Positions 1-6,989 of a DNA stretch of 8,190 nt are shown here, one piece after another (within the stretch, counting starts at the first letter, position 1; each line of letters opens with the position of its first letter). This stretch comes from SIG644 sp045613985 (GTDB lineage Bacteria; Bacillota; Clostridia; Oscillospirales; CAG-272), in assembly GCA_045613985.1 (NCBI GenBank), contig JAZLCA010000025.1, positions 1-8,190 on the forward strand, written 5' to 3'. A program made the position numbers and the translations under genes. The notes below the pieces were generated by a model. That model was not told the origin of the DNA and searched no databases. It saw nothing but the letters and a program-made list of their open reading frames with translations.

Positions 1-2995
1 CATAATCTGCCAAAGCATCTCCACGAACGAATGCCATGTCGTCGATCTTGTAAGTCAACGGCTTGCTGCTACCGTTCTGACCGTTCATCAGACGAATACG
101 CATAACTTGATCCATCTTGGTGCCGGTCGCGGCATTTACAACATACGGAATATCAAAGCCTTCCAAATCCAAAGGCATGACGATGGGATTCCAGCCTGCA
201 TGAAGCTGTCCGTTCGCTACTGCTTCAGAAAGCTTGAGCGTATATTGCGACATTTCCTCACCGGCGTGAACCTGATACGAAGCATACTCCACTACCAACG
301 TGCCTACTGCCGTCGGATCGCTGATGTACAGCCAAAACGCCAGATAGTCGGTCGCGGGATTGAGGCTCACGGGATCAAAGGTAAAATCGGTCAGAATAAA
401 CAGATCACCGGTCGCGTTGGATGCGCTGTAGGAGAGGCAACCACCGCGTACATCGTCATTTGCGTATTCGGGAGATGCACCGCCGACAGAGACGCCGAGA
501 GATGCGGCATCCAGAGAGAAATGCGGCAAAGCGGTCGAGCCGGAGGGCGGCGTTGGCTCGGGATCCTTGAGCGCGGTCGAGCCATCCGCAAGCTGATAAT
601 CTTTGAGTGCCTCGCCACGGACGAACGCCACGTTGTCCAGCTTGTAGTTGACAGCTTTTCCGTTGCCACTTTGCGAATTCATAAAGCGAATACGGAATAT
701 ATTATCAAAATTGGGGGAATTGTTGGCATTGACCTTGACGCTGAAGTTCATATCCTTCAGATCCAAGGGAATCACGATGGGGTTCCAGCCTGCCTTAAGC
801 GAACCGTTTGCAGCATAAGTAGCAAGATCAATAACACCCTGGAACATCTCCTCGCCGGCGTGAATGGCATACGAGGCGTACTCGACTGTCAGCGCGGTGG
901 TATTGGTGGGATCATCGACATACAGCCAAAATGCGAGATAATCGGTTGTGGGATCAAGCACGGCGGATTCAAAGAACATATCGATCAAAATGCCGTGCTC
1001 GGCAGACGAAGCATTAGATTGTTCGTAAGACAGACACTTGCCGCGCACCTCGTCCGTCACATATGCATTCGTAGCACCGCGCGCCTGCACGTCGGGATTG
1101 TAGGCATCCAGCGGAACCAGTGCCAGATAGCCGCGCGCCCTCTGCTCCTCGGTCAGGCCACTCGTGACCTGCTCGGTAGGCTCAAGTCCTTCGATCTCCA
1201 GCGGCCAGCCCTCGTACAGAGGATACACGCCAATGATAGGCGTGACCGCGACCACCTGCTCACCGTACTTGTAAATGGTATACTCGCATTCCTGCGGCGT
1301 GCCGCGATAGAAGGTTTCGGTGTAGCTTTCACTCTCAATATCAAAATCCAGGTAGATGGCGTCACCCGCCTTAGCGTTTGCGATCACGATGTAGCCGTTT
1401 TTCACAGTAAACGCGGCGGCTTTGCCGTTGACGTAAGCGCGAACACCGTCGGCATCAACACCGTCGTACGCGCGGATATGAACGGTGCCGTCCTGCTTGG
1501 GCGTGATCTGCACTTTTCCAAGCAGCGGCAGGCGGCTTTCAACCTTGGCAACCTCGTTTTCCCAGTCAAACAGCAAATTAATCCAAAGCTCGTTGTCTTC
1601 CATGTACGCGATATGATTGGTAAAATAAGAAATTGCCTGTACAGCACCCTGCGTAATATCAATGGTGTTGATTGGTGAGTAACGACCCTGCAAATGCGCG
1701 GTGGGCATGGGGAAACCGAAGCCACCGATGGCGCGCTCCGCAATATTGGCATACGCATCGGAGTCGGGATTTTTTGCCGTCGTGAAGAAGGTGTTATCCA
1801 ACACCTGCGAGGGCAGCAGCGCTGAGCGCATATAGCTCTCTGCCGCACTGTACCAATCCGCACGTTCGTTTTTCTCGTTCTTGGCAAACAGCAGTTGGAT
1901 TTCGATCACATCGCCGATCTGATTGACCTCACCCTGCACCTCGTTTGCTACGTTGATCTGCTCTTTGATCCAACCGGTGCTGCTCATGACCAGCGGCAGA
2001 CCGTTCTCGCCCTCATAGACAGCGCGAACCAGATCAATGATGTCCTGATCCTCGGCAATATAGCCATATTCCAGCAGTCCCGAAAGGGTGGATGTAATGG
2101 AGTGAATGTGGGTTCCGGCGTTTGCCATGGAGCCCGTTTCGGGATCAAACCATCTGGTCGCATTTTGGGCAATGTTTCCAGCGAGTATGAGTGCGCGCTC
2201 ATCTCCCGATGCATCGTAGAGATTGAGCAGTGCGCCGACCAATCGGCCAGTATCTCCGGGAGAATTGCGGTCGCCGCTGAACCACTTGGAAAGTCCTGCT
2301 TTGGAAATGGCAGCGGATTGGATATAGCCGCAGTCATTCGGCATCAGCGACTCCAGAACGGTCAGAAAACGATCTGCCAGCTCATGCGCCGTGTCATCGT
2401 CACGGGAGCGAATGAGCCACGCCAAAGCCTCGCAGCTCTCGCGCAGATTGTGCGCTTCCATACCTTGACGGTTGTTGCTTTCGTCATACCAAACGGGCAA
2501 ACCGATCTCCTCCATACACGAATAGTAATATTCCGTATAGGTTTCTTCGGCAAAGCTGTCGATCTTGCGTCCTGTAGCACGCTCGACGTTAAACAGACAG
2601 TCGATCGCGCGTCCGGTCACGTGAGGAATACCGATCTCCAGCGCGTGCAAAGCCAAGGCAGGAGTGCCGTAGCCACCGGCAGAAATATAGAAATAAGGCT
2701 CGTAGTCCTTATCCGCATCCAGCATGCCCTCAACGTATTCGGCAGACAGGCGCATGGTTTCCTTCAGATCTGCACTGTACCAAGTGATGAGTTCACCCTC
2801 ATCTCTTGGAAGTGCGGCGGGATAAAGCGTAAGGTCTTCGCCTGCGGGCGAATCCTGCTCATCGGAAGGATTCTCCTCATCGGAAGGATTCTGCTCATCG
2901 GAAGGATTCTGCTCGCTGGGAGGCTTTGCCGGTGAACAAGCGCCAAGCAGTAGCAGCGAGGCTAAAAGTAACGCAATCAATCGAATGTGTTTCAT
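1..2995 (-). CDS. Large surface lipoprotein: divergent GH127-like/six-hairpin glycosidase region plus tandem CBM-like domains (3' end outside window)
   Basis: The frame is open from ATG at 2995 to the window edge (998 codons, no stop), so the C-terminus is missing. The start is supported by GAAAGGAGT at 3002-3010. Residues 1-20 form a lipoprotein signal (MKHIRL, a hydrophobic run, then LLGAC with the lipidated Cys at 20), so the protein should be anchored outside the membrane. Residues 21-54 are an acidic Pro/Ser repeat linker. Residues about 60-480 are helical, with YFYISAGGYG near 100, THIHS near 295 and NEVQGEV at 351-357. The segment INLLFDWENEVAKVESRLPLLGKV (ending near 495), followed by a beta domain to about 605, resembles the catalytic-to-beta transition of GH127 proteins. 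The ETC and CC zinc motifs of true GH127 enzymes are absent. Residues from about 625 are two tandem beta-sandwich domains. The gene lies 73 bp downstream of the GH127 gene and is probably co-transcribed with it. Extracellular glycan binding or hydrolysis is inferred; substrate and activity are unknown. Confidence 0.85.
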   Translation of the reverse strand, partial: MKHIRLIALLLASLLLLGACSPAKPPSEQNPSDEQNPSDEENPSDEQDSPAGEDLTLYPAALPRDEGELITWYSADLKETMRLSAEYVEGMLDADKDYEPYFYISAGGYGTPALALHALEIGIPHVTGRAIDCLFNVERATGRKIDSFAEETYTEYYYSCMEEIGLPVWYDESNNRQGMEAHNLRESCEALAWLIRSRDDDTAHELADRFLTVLESLMPNDCGYIQSAAISKAGLSKWFSGDRNSPGDTGRLVGALLNLYDASGDERALILAGNIAQNATRWFDPETGSMANAGTHIHSITSTLSGLLEYGYIAEDQDIIDLVRAVYEGENGLPLVMSSTGWIKEQINVANEVQGEVNQIGDVIEIQLLFAKNEKNERADWYSAAESYMRSALLPSQVLDNTFFTTAKNPDSDAYANIAERAIGGFGFPMPTAHLQGRYSPINTIDITQGAVQAISYFTNHIAYMEDNELWINLLFDWENEVAKVESRLPLLGKVQITPKQDGTVHIRAYDGVDADGVRAYVNGKAAAFTVKNGYIVIANAKAGDAIYLDFDIESESYTETFYRGTPQECEYTIYKYGEQVVAVTPIIGVYPLYEGWPLEIEGLEPTEQVTSGLTEEQRARGYLALVPLDAYNPDVQARGATNAYVTDEVRGKCLSYEQSNASSAEHGILIDMFFESAVLDPTTDYLAFWLYVDDPTNTTALTVEYASYAIHAGEEMFQGVIDLATYAANGSLKAGWNPIVIPLDLKDMNFSVKVNANNSPNFDNIFRIRFMNSQSGNGKAVNYKLDNVAFVRGEALKDYQLADGSTALKDPEPTPPSGSTALPHFSLDAASLGVSVGGASPEYANDDVRGGCLSYSASNATGDLFILTDFTFDPVSLNPATDYLAFWLYISDPTAVGTLVVEYASYQVHAGEEMSQYTLKLSEAVANGQLHAGWNPIVMPLDLEGFDIPYVVNAATGTKMDQVMRIRLMNGQNGSSKPLTYKIDDMAFVRGDALADY
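2..1123 (-). repeat. Two tandem ~198-residue CBM-like domains within the lipoprotein
   Basis: Residues about 625-800 (1123-598) and about 824-998 (526-2) are homologous copies, offset by 594 bp at their C-terminal ends. Shared landmarks in order are: DEVRGKCLSY / DDVRGGCLSY; TDYLAFWLY in both; VEYASY with HAGEEM; GWNPIV followed by PLDL; RIRFMNSQ / RIRLMNGQ; and a closing YKLDNVAFVRG / YKIDDMAFVRG. This order (a buried Trp strand, GWNP, a late Asp-rich strand) resembles galactose-binding-like jelly-roll modules such as the CBM11/CIA30 type, which is a fold-level inference. The copies have diverged clearly at DNA level, so the duplication is not recent. More copies may follow beyond the left edge. 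Confidence 0.75.
2857..2910 (-). repeat. 18-bp tandem repeat coding a DEQNPS linker
   Basis: Three consecutive 18-bp units (2857-2874, 2875-2892, 2893-2910) differ only at the first base of the middle unit, which changes Gln to Glu. They are followed by a degraded partial unit at 2911-2920. On the coding strand each encodes a DEQNPS-type hexapeptide just after the lipidated cysteine. The role inferred is a flexible acidic spacer lifting the catalytic part away from the membrane. Near-identical units of this kind can change copy number by replication slippage without breaking the frame. Confidence 0.9.
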
Positions 2996-3068
2996 TAGGA
3001 TACTCCTTTCATTTTTCGGGTGCTGGTGTGCACCTCTATTTTATGCTTGCGTCAAGAAACACTTTTGT

Positions 3069-4856
3069 TCATTCCTTGACGGTCAGCCATGTTTTATACG
3101 GCGTTCCGCTGACGCCGAGATGATAAAAATCCTTGAGTGTTATGCCGTCCACCAAAAGGTGGATACTACCGTCCTGCTGCAGCTTCGGCTTCGCCGCCAT
3201 CAGTGAGCGTTGATTGATTGCGGGAATGTTATCGAAGTCTACCTGAAGATTATCCCCGCTATCAAAGCCGTAAAGGATCGGACCGATATAGATGCTTTGT
3301 TTGCCGCGATAATCGCTGTTGCTGTGTAACAGCTGCGGCAAGCCGGGGCCGTTGTCCTGTTGATCTGCAATATACAGAGTATCAAGTCCGCCCTCCTCTG
3401 TGTAGGGGGTGAAGTCAAACGCAATGGTGATCTCGCCGCTCCATACCTTTTTGATGGCAAAATATTTGCCGGCGCTCGGGTGAAACTGTTCTCCATCCGA
3501 GGTGATAACGGTGTTTTTTGACCAAGCAGGAATACGGAACAGCACCTTCTTGCGCGCCCCTTTGGAGTCAATGCGAACGCGAACTGTATTTTCAGCGGGA
3601 TATCCGCCACTGACCTCTACAACCATTCCATTCTCTAACTCGGCAGAGAAATCCTCATAGAAATTCAGACAAATATCGTTATCTTTTTGCGTCAGCATCC
3701 AATCCGCCACCAAGGCAACACCGCGCGGTGCATTGACCGAGCAGCAGTTAAGCTCGGGCGAGCCCGGACGGCATTGGAAGCTGATAGAATGATAATTGGC
3801 GCACTTAACTCCCTCCATTGGCGTGTTATAGGTAGACCAGCGCCCGCTGGGGTTGTTGTAGCCCAGTACGGCATTGTAATGAGAACGCTCCAGAAAATCC
3901 GCCGCGCGAATATCTCCCGTCAGCGAAAAGATCTCGGCAGCCAAAGCGTTATAGGCTACGACGCAGCAGGTTTCGATATTGGAATTGCGGTAAGGGTTAC
4001 CGATCGCTTGTTCATCCGTCGAAAAGGCCCCCGTGTTATGGACATCCGTTTTCAGAATGCTGAAAAAGATCTGCGTTGCCGCCTCCAGGTATCTGACATT
4101 GCCCGTATTGCGATACATCTCGGCAATGCCCATAATGATATGCATGCTCTCCCATCGAGGCTTGGGGCATTGATAATATTCATATCCCTTAAGTGCATAA
4201 TTGATGTAATCTCCCGCACTCTTGTCGCCAAGATCGCCCTCGATCTTCTTGGCAAAATAAAGGTAGGCAGGGTTTTTGGTGCGACGATACAGCGCGCCAA
4301 AGATATGGTAAACAGCCAAATTCATTTCCGAGGAGCCGATGGAAATCAAGGCTGGCTTTCCATCATAGAACTTCTTCATATACAGCTCGGCGATTTTTTC
4401 AACCGCCCGGAAATACGCCTCGTTTCCCGTCAAATCATACCATGAGAGCAGTCCGTACATGACGTGATAGTGTGCCCAGGAATCCCATGTCAGTCCGGTA
4501 TGCGCGGGATTTTGCGAATACGCACCTGTCAAATGACAATTCTCGGCAAAGCAGCCGAGGTAGCCGTCCGCCGCCTGGTATTGCAGCAGCTCATCTATAA
4601 AGCCACAGGCATAGGCATACAGCTCCTTATTGCCCGTCAGTCGGTACATGTAAGCGCAGCTCGTCAGATACTTCCCCGCAAACTCTCCTGACCATGGAAG
4701 CAGGTCGCGGTACGGACGGTGATCCCGATCACGGAACATATCCAGGATTGCAGGGTTGGTTTCGCGAATTCCCAGCAACCAGTGTTGAATAATTCGATCG
4801 GCCAATTTTCCGGTCTGCCCGTGCAGACGCAGCTCTTTTAGTGCGGATTTGTTCAT
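3069..4856 (-). CDS. GH127-family glycoside hydrolase (beta-L-arabinofuranosidase type)
   Basis: This is a 595-residue protein without a signal peptide or membrane segment, so it should be cytoplasmic. It is slightly shorter than characterised GH127 enzymes (about 650 residues). The N-terminal (alpha/alpha) barrel covers about 15-390, with typical segments RDRDHRPYRDLLPW (42-55), YLTSCAYMYRLTGN (63-76), DGYLGCF (97-103) and WDSWAHYHVMYGLL (124-137). The zinc/nucleophile motif is intact: ETC at 295-297 and the Cys pair 371-372, matching Glu338, Cys340 and Cys417-Cys418 of HypBA1. Glu282 is the best candidate for the acid/base. Beta-sandwich domains follow from about 400 to the end. The family releases beta-L-arabinofuranose from arabino-oligosaccharides, such as those of plant hydroxyproline-rich glycoproteins; some members act on other furanosides, so specificity is open. 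ATG 4856 is preceded by AAAGGA about 10 bp upstream. It is divergent from an AraC-type regulator and first in a likely operon with the lipoprotein. Confidence 0.92.
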   Translation of the reverse strand: MNKSALKELRLHGQTGKLADRIIQHWLLGIRETNPAILDMFRDRDHRPYRDLLPWSGEFAGKYLTSCAYMYRLTGNKELYAYACGFIDELLQYQAADGYLGCFAENCHLTGAYSQNPAHTGLTWDSWAHYHVMYGLLSWYDLTGNEAYFRAVEKIAELYMKKFYDGKPALISIGSSEMNLAVYHIFGALYRRTKNPAYLYFAKKIEGDLGDKSAGDYINYALKGYEYYQCPKPRWESMHIIMGIAEMYRNTGNVRYLEAATQIFFSILKTDVHNTGAFSTDEQAIGNPYRNSNIETCCVVAYNALAAEIFSLTGDIRAADFLERSHYNAVLGYNNPSGRWSTYNTPMEGVKCANYHSISFQCRPGSPELNCCSVNAPRGVALVADWMLTQKDNDICLNFYEDFSAELENGMVVEVSGGYPAENTVRVRIDSKGARKKVLFRIPAWSKNTVITSDGEQFHPSAGKYFAIKKVWSGEITIAFDFTPYTEEGGLDTLYIADQQDNGPGLPQLLHSNSDYRGKQSIYIGPILYGFDSGDNLQVDFDNIPAINQRSLMAAKPKLQQDGSIHLLVDGITLKDFYHLGVSGTPYKTWLTVKE

Positions 4857-4915
4857 AAGTATTGGATCCTTTCTTGATTTTCTATAGCGATATCATGGCA
4901 TACGCGGGGAACAAT

Positions 4916-4934
4916 TTGCACAAAGCGCTTGCAA
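4916..4934. promoter_or_regulatory. cre/LacI-type operator-like palindrome
   Basis: The block TTGCA-N8-TTGCAA surrounds a core AAAGCGCTT. Positions 4920-4933 match 11 of 14 bases of the symmetric catabolite-responsive element TGAAAGCGCTTTCA. The right half coincides with the -35 box of the regulator promoter (4929-4934). It lies 60-78 bp upstream of the GH127 start, so one bound protein could affect both directions. CcpA or another LacI-family repressor is inferred from the consensus only. Confidence 0.45.
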
Positions 4935-4957
4935 GAGGTTCAAAAATGTGATATAAT
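4929..4957 (+). promoter_or_regulatory. Sigma-A-type promoter of the AraC-family regulator
   Basis: The -35 box is TTGCAA (4929-4934), followed by a 17-bp spacer and a perfect TATAAT (4952-4957). Transcription should start near 4964 and give a short leader of about 30 nt before the coding start. I found no comparable -35/-10 pair facing the GH127 gene within 4857-4930. This fits an activator-dependent promoter on that side, but the absence is only suggestive. Confidence 0.75.
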
Positions 4958-4980
4958 ACTTTTGTACATATCTTCTCTTG

Positions 4981-4999
4981 TTAGGAGGTGCCCCCCCTG
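4981..4999 (+). promoter_or_regulatory. RBS and start region of the regulator (GTG, CTG or ATG undecided)
   Basis: A very strong Shine-Dalgarno sequence, AGGAGG (4983-4988), is followed by seven C residues (4991-4997). The frame opens after TAG at 4982-4984. GTG 4988 overlaps the Shine-Dalgarno itself and is too close to be an ordinary start. CTG 4997 has ideal 8-nt spacing. The first ATG, at 5021, is 32 nt away with no good site of its own. CTG 4997 therefore looks mechanically best, although gene finders would pick GTG or ATG. Confidence 0.55.
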
Positions 5000-5935
5000 G
5001 ACTCTCAAAAGATCTATCAAATGGGCAAGCTGCTGTTGGAAAAATCAAAGGAAGCTCCGCTTGTCAATTTATCTCCCGACAAGGTTACCTATGAGTATAT
5101 ACCAAACTCCTTCTCTTCTATTTCATTGGCAGCTCCTTGCCGTATTCTTTCCATTGGCAGATATACGTTTTCCTCCGGTTTTTCGATGGTTGGGCAAAAT
5201 TCCGACACCTATGACCTTCTCTATCTCTTCGAGGGTGAGATCACCATCAAAAGTGGCTCCGGCACACAAACGATTTCTTCAGGGGAAGCCGTTTACTTGA
5301 GAAACTGCATGAAGTTTGTTGTCAATCAAACCCAAGAACCGTTGGATATTTTGATTTTACGCGTGAGCGGTCTGCTTGCCTCTTCCTACTATGAGATTAT
5401 CACCAAGCAAGGCGTACGTCCCATCTGTCTGAAAAATAAAGAAGTATGGAATTCTTTGATAGAAAATGTCATTTATTATTCAAGTGCGCCGAGCGATCTG
5501 AACGATGTGCTGGCTGCACACACCATGTCACGCCTTTATGTTGAGCTGTATACGAATTTATTTGAAAATATGAATGAGGAAGACACACCGCAGCAACCCC
5601 ATTGGCTTTCGGAAAGCATGGATTATATGCAAGGACATTATTCGGAAAATTTGACGGTTGCACATTTGGCGTCCCGATTGAATATCAGCGAATCGTATTT
5701 TCAAAAAGTTTTTAAGGAATATATCGGAATGCCGCCCTACCAGTGGCTGACAAGCATTCGTATCAACCATGCGAAATCATTGCTCACAAATACACAATTG
5801 CAGGTGAAGCTTATTGCGAGAACGGTTGGTTTTCATTCGGTCAATCACTTTATTCAACACTTCCGTCGGCTGACCGGCATGACCCCGACCGTCTATCGCG
5901 CCCAACAGCGTGCATCAGAAGGCGTTCTGCGTTAA
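4988..5935 (+). CDS. AraC-family transcriptional regulator
   Basis: The protein has 315 residues if GTG 4988 is the start, 312 from CTG 4997 and 304 from ATG 5021. Residues about 50-128 form a cupin-type sensing domain, with YDLLYLFEGEITIKSG and SSGEAVYLRNCMKFVV as the typical beta-hairpin strands. The C-terminal 100 residues are a standard double helix-turn-helix AraC/XylS domain. The first HTH is at about 222-241 (LTVAHLASRLNISESYFQKVF). The second is at about 271-292 and is followed by the family signature GFHSVNHFIQHFRRLTGMTPTVYR. Members with this architecture normally bind a sugar and activate adjacent catabolic genes. The divergent placement, 131 bp from the GH127 gene, makes that gene and the lipoprotein the probable targets (inference). 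Its own promoter is strong and overlaps a cre-like site. No clear intrinsic terminator follows within the next 60 bp. Confidence 0.9.
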   Translation: MPPLDSQKIYQMGKLLLEKSKEAPLVNLSPDKVTYEYIPNSFSSISLAAPCRILSIGRYTFSSGFSMVGQNSDTYDLLYLFEGEITIKSGSGTQTISSGEAVYLRNCMKFVVNQTQEPLDILILRVSGLLASSYYEIITKQGVRPICLKNKEVWNSLIENVIYYSSAPSDLNDVLAAHTMSRLYVELYTNLFENMNEEDTPQQPHWLSESMDYMQGHYSENLTVAHLASRLNISESYFQKVFKEYIGMPPYQWLTSIRINHAKSLLTNTQLQVKLIARTVGFHSVNHFIQHFRRLTGMTPTVYRAQQRASEGVLR

Positions 5936-6236
5936 GTTCTGTATTTATTATAACAAATGCCAGCGCCTTTGTACATATCCGCCAAATATACAATTTCGCT
6001 TTTTCGATATACAAATTCAACTTTATGTTTATATCTTTTGTACTGCATGCCATATTGTTCGGGAATAATGAATTGTTTTCCGATCTGTTGATTTTGCTTA
6101 TGATGTAGATATAAAAATCAGTCATATTCCCGGCCATGATGCCTAATACGAAATGTAAAACGAGGGCACTGCAACTGATTTTTTGACACTGAAAATATCA
6201 CCTCTTCATATCTCATGGAATAACACGTATTCTTAA
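5936..6236. other. Intergenic stretch without a recognisable gene
   Basis: This roughly 300-bp AT-rich region follows the regulator. Open frames crossing it on either strand have no ribosome binding site and read as low-complexity, unfamiliar protein. I see no terminator, promoter or RNA gene that I can support. Around 6160-6200 the text resembles degraded coding or insertion-sequence debris, but I cannot identify it. Confidence 0.6.
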
Positions 6237-6280
6237 GATACAATGGGACTAGCGACTTAAGTCGCTAGTCCCATTGTATC
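6237..6280. repeat. Perfect 44-bp palindrome (22-bp arms, no spacer) between convergent genes
   Basis: The left arm 6237-6258 and right arm 6259-6280 are exact reverse complements, with the axis in CTTAAG (6256-6261). Transcribed from either side it would give the same long hairpin with a minimal loop. It lies between the end of the regulator (5935) and the end of the small minus-strand gene (6308), which is where a bidirectional terminator would be expected. It lacks a run of T on either side, so a canonical intrinsic terminator is not shown. A protein binding site or a mobile palindromic element are alternatives. Confidence 0.85.
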
Positions 6281-6307
6281 ACTAGTTTGCAATAATTTGA
6301 ATTTTCA

Positions 6308-6589
6308 TCACTCATCAAAAATGATCGCCTCAGTTGGTCTTACTTCTCCATTCATAACCGAAAGCAATCGATCTCCAAAATCCTCAAAGACATGTATCGG
6401 CATTTCCAAACTCCGCATTGAAACCGATTCCGAAGGGACAGATTCACAATCCTCACTACAGTCGACAAAAACTGTGTAACCAATTTTTCCACTGTCGTAA
6501 TCCAACTGAAAAGTACCATATTTAAAAATGTAGTTAGCACGATGTAAAAATTCAGCAACAGCAGACATATTTTCTTTATTTGCCCGCAC
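6308..6589 (-). CDS. Small protein resembling the C-terminal half of a YbjN-type domain; probably truncated
   Basis: The frame has 93 residues from GTG 6589, with AGGAAG about 6 nt upstream. The pattern AEFLHRANYIFKYGTFQLDY (12-31), then the stretch around GKIGYTVF (34-41), and a C-terminal helix ending in a V.NGEV.P.EAI motif (78-89) matches my memory of the YbjN family (YbjN/type III chaperone-like peptide-binding fold). That family usually has about 130-160 residues, with an N-terminal beta-rich half in front of the Asn-Tyr motif. That half is missing here: the frame is closed by TAG at 6605-6607, and the other two frames upstream do not supply it. The five codons between the stop and the GTG (QEDN) still read naturally into the domain, suggesting loss of the 5' part. 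It may be a remnant or a genuine short form. It converges with the regulator across the 44-bp palindrome. Confidence 0.5.
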   Translation of the reverse strand: MRANKENMSAVAEFLHRANYIFKYGTFQLDYDSGKIGYTVFVDCSEDCESVPSESVSMRSLEMPIHVFEDFGDRLLSVMNGEVRPTEAIIFDE

Positions 6590-6950
6590 ATTATCTTCCT
6601 GTGCCTATATTTAACACAAATTCTCCACTTACGCTATTCACGCTGTGTGAATATTTGAGGCATATAGAAGAGGTATATAGAACGTATAGAATTTCAAAAT
6701 TATCCTAGATACTTTTACGCTCGTTCTAGTAAAGCTCTCGTCCCAATCAGATGCCGTTCCACACGTTCCATATTCTTTTATAACTTTTTATAAAAATATA
6801 TCGTTATGGTCATCACAACCGGCTGTTCTCAAGTACGCTCTTTATTGGCAGAGCTCTCATTCGGAACAACACAAAAATTGCAAGTCCATAACTTTTATAT
6901 CGTCTTTTTGGAACATTGGAACAAAATAATCGTTCAAAAGCAATACCGGC
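6590..6950. other. Intergenic stretch without a supported gene
   Basis: I see no coding frame with a ribosome binding site here. The only structure noted is an inverted repeat TATTCAC-N5-GTGAATA at 6635-6653, about 46 bp upstream of the start of the minus-strand YbjN-like gene. This could be an operator but is short enough to be chance. AT-rich runs occur around 6775-6800. Confidence 0.55.
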
Positions 6951-6989
6951 TTGAATTCTCAGCCGAAATCTGTTATAATCTGTTATAAT
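6951..6989 (+). promoter_or_regulatory. Promoter with duplicated -10 box upstream of the AT-rich gene
   Basis: TTGAAT (6951-6956) is followed by a 17-bp spacer and TATAAT (6974-6979). The ten bases TCTGTTATAA occur twice in direct succession (6969-6978 and 6979-6988), giving a second TATAAT at 6984-6989. The first pair fits a sigma-A promoter well. It reads toward the gene at 7253 with no other gene between, which would leave a leader of roughly 265 nt. Confidence 0.6.

Noticed and set aside
107..2935. Long plus-strand open frames (107-1678 and 1895-2935) across the lipoprotein gene
   Set aside because: They lie antisense to a continuous 998-codon frame with signal peptide, domain repeats and ribosome binding site. 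Their translations are Ile/Arg/Gly-rich and lack domain logic, and they have no Shine-Dalgarno sequence.
3019..3034. Small hairpin GGTGC-N6-GCACC between the GH127 gene and the lipoprotein gene
   Set aside because: A 5-bp stem with no T run is too weak to call a terminator or processing site, although it could mildly affect operon expression.
3687..4445. 252-codon plus-strand frame inside the GH127 gene
   Set aside because: It is antisense to a gene with an intact catalytic motif, has no ribosome binding site and resembles no family.
4961..5979. 12-bp direct repeat TTTGTACATATC at 4961-4972 and 5968-5979 flanking the regulator gene
   Set aside because: A 12-bp match is expected by chance in a window of this size, and the flanking bases do not extend it.
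5850..6137. 95-codon minus-strand frame
   Set aside because: It overlaps the conserved end of the AraC HTH domain, has no ribosome binding site and has an unfamiliar, low-complexity translation.
6715..6771. 18-residue minus-strand peptide frame (MERVERHLIGTRALLERA)
   Set aside because: It is charged and helix-like but has only a weak A-rich upstream region and no homology I know; short frames like this arise by chance.
6806..6988. 60-codon plus-strand frame
   Set aside because: It has no Shine-Dalgarno sequence and no recognisable motif, and it runs into the promoter with the duplicated -10 box.
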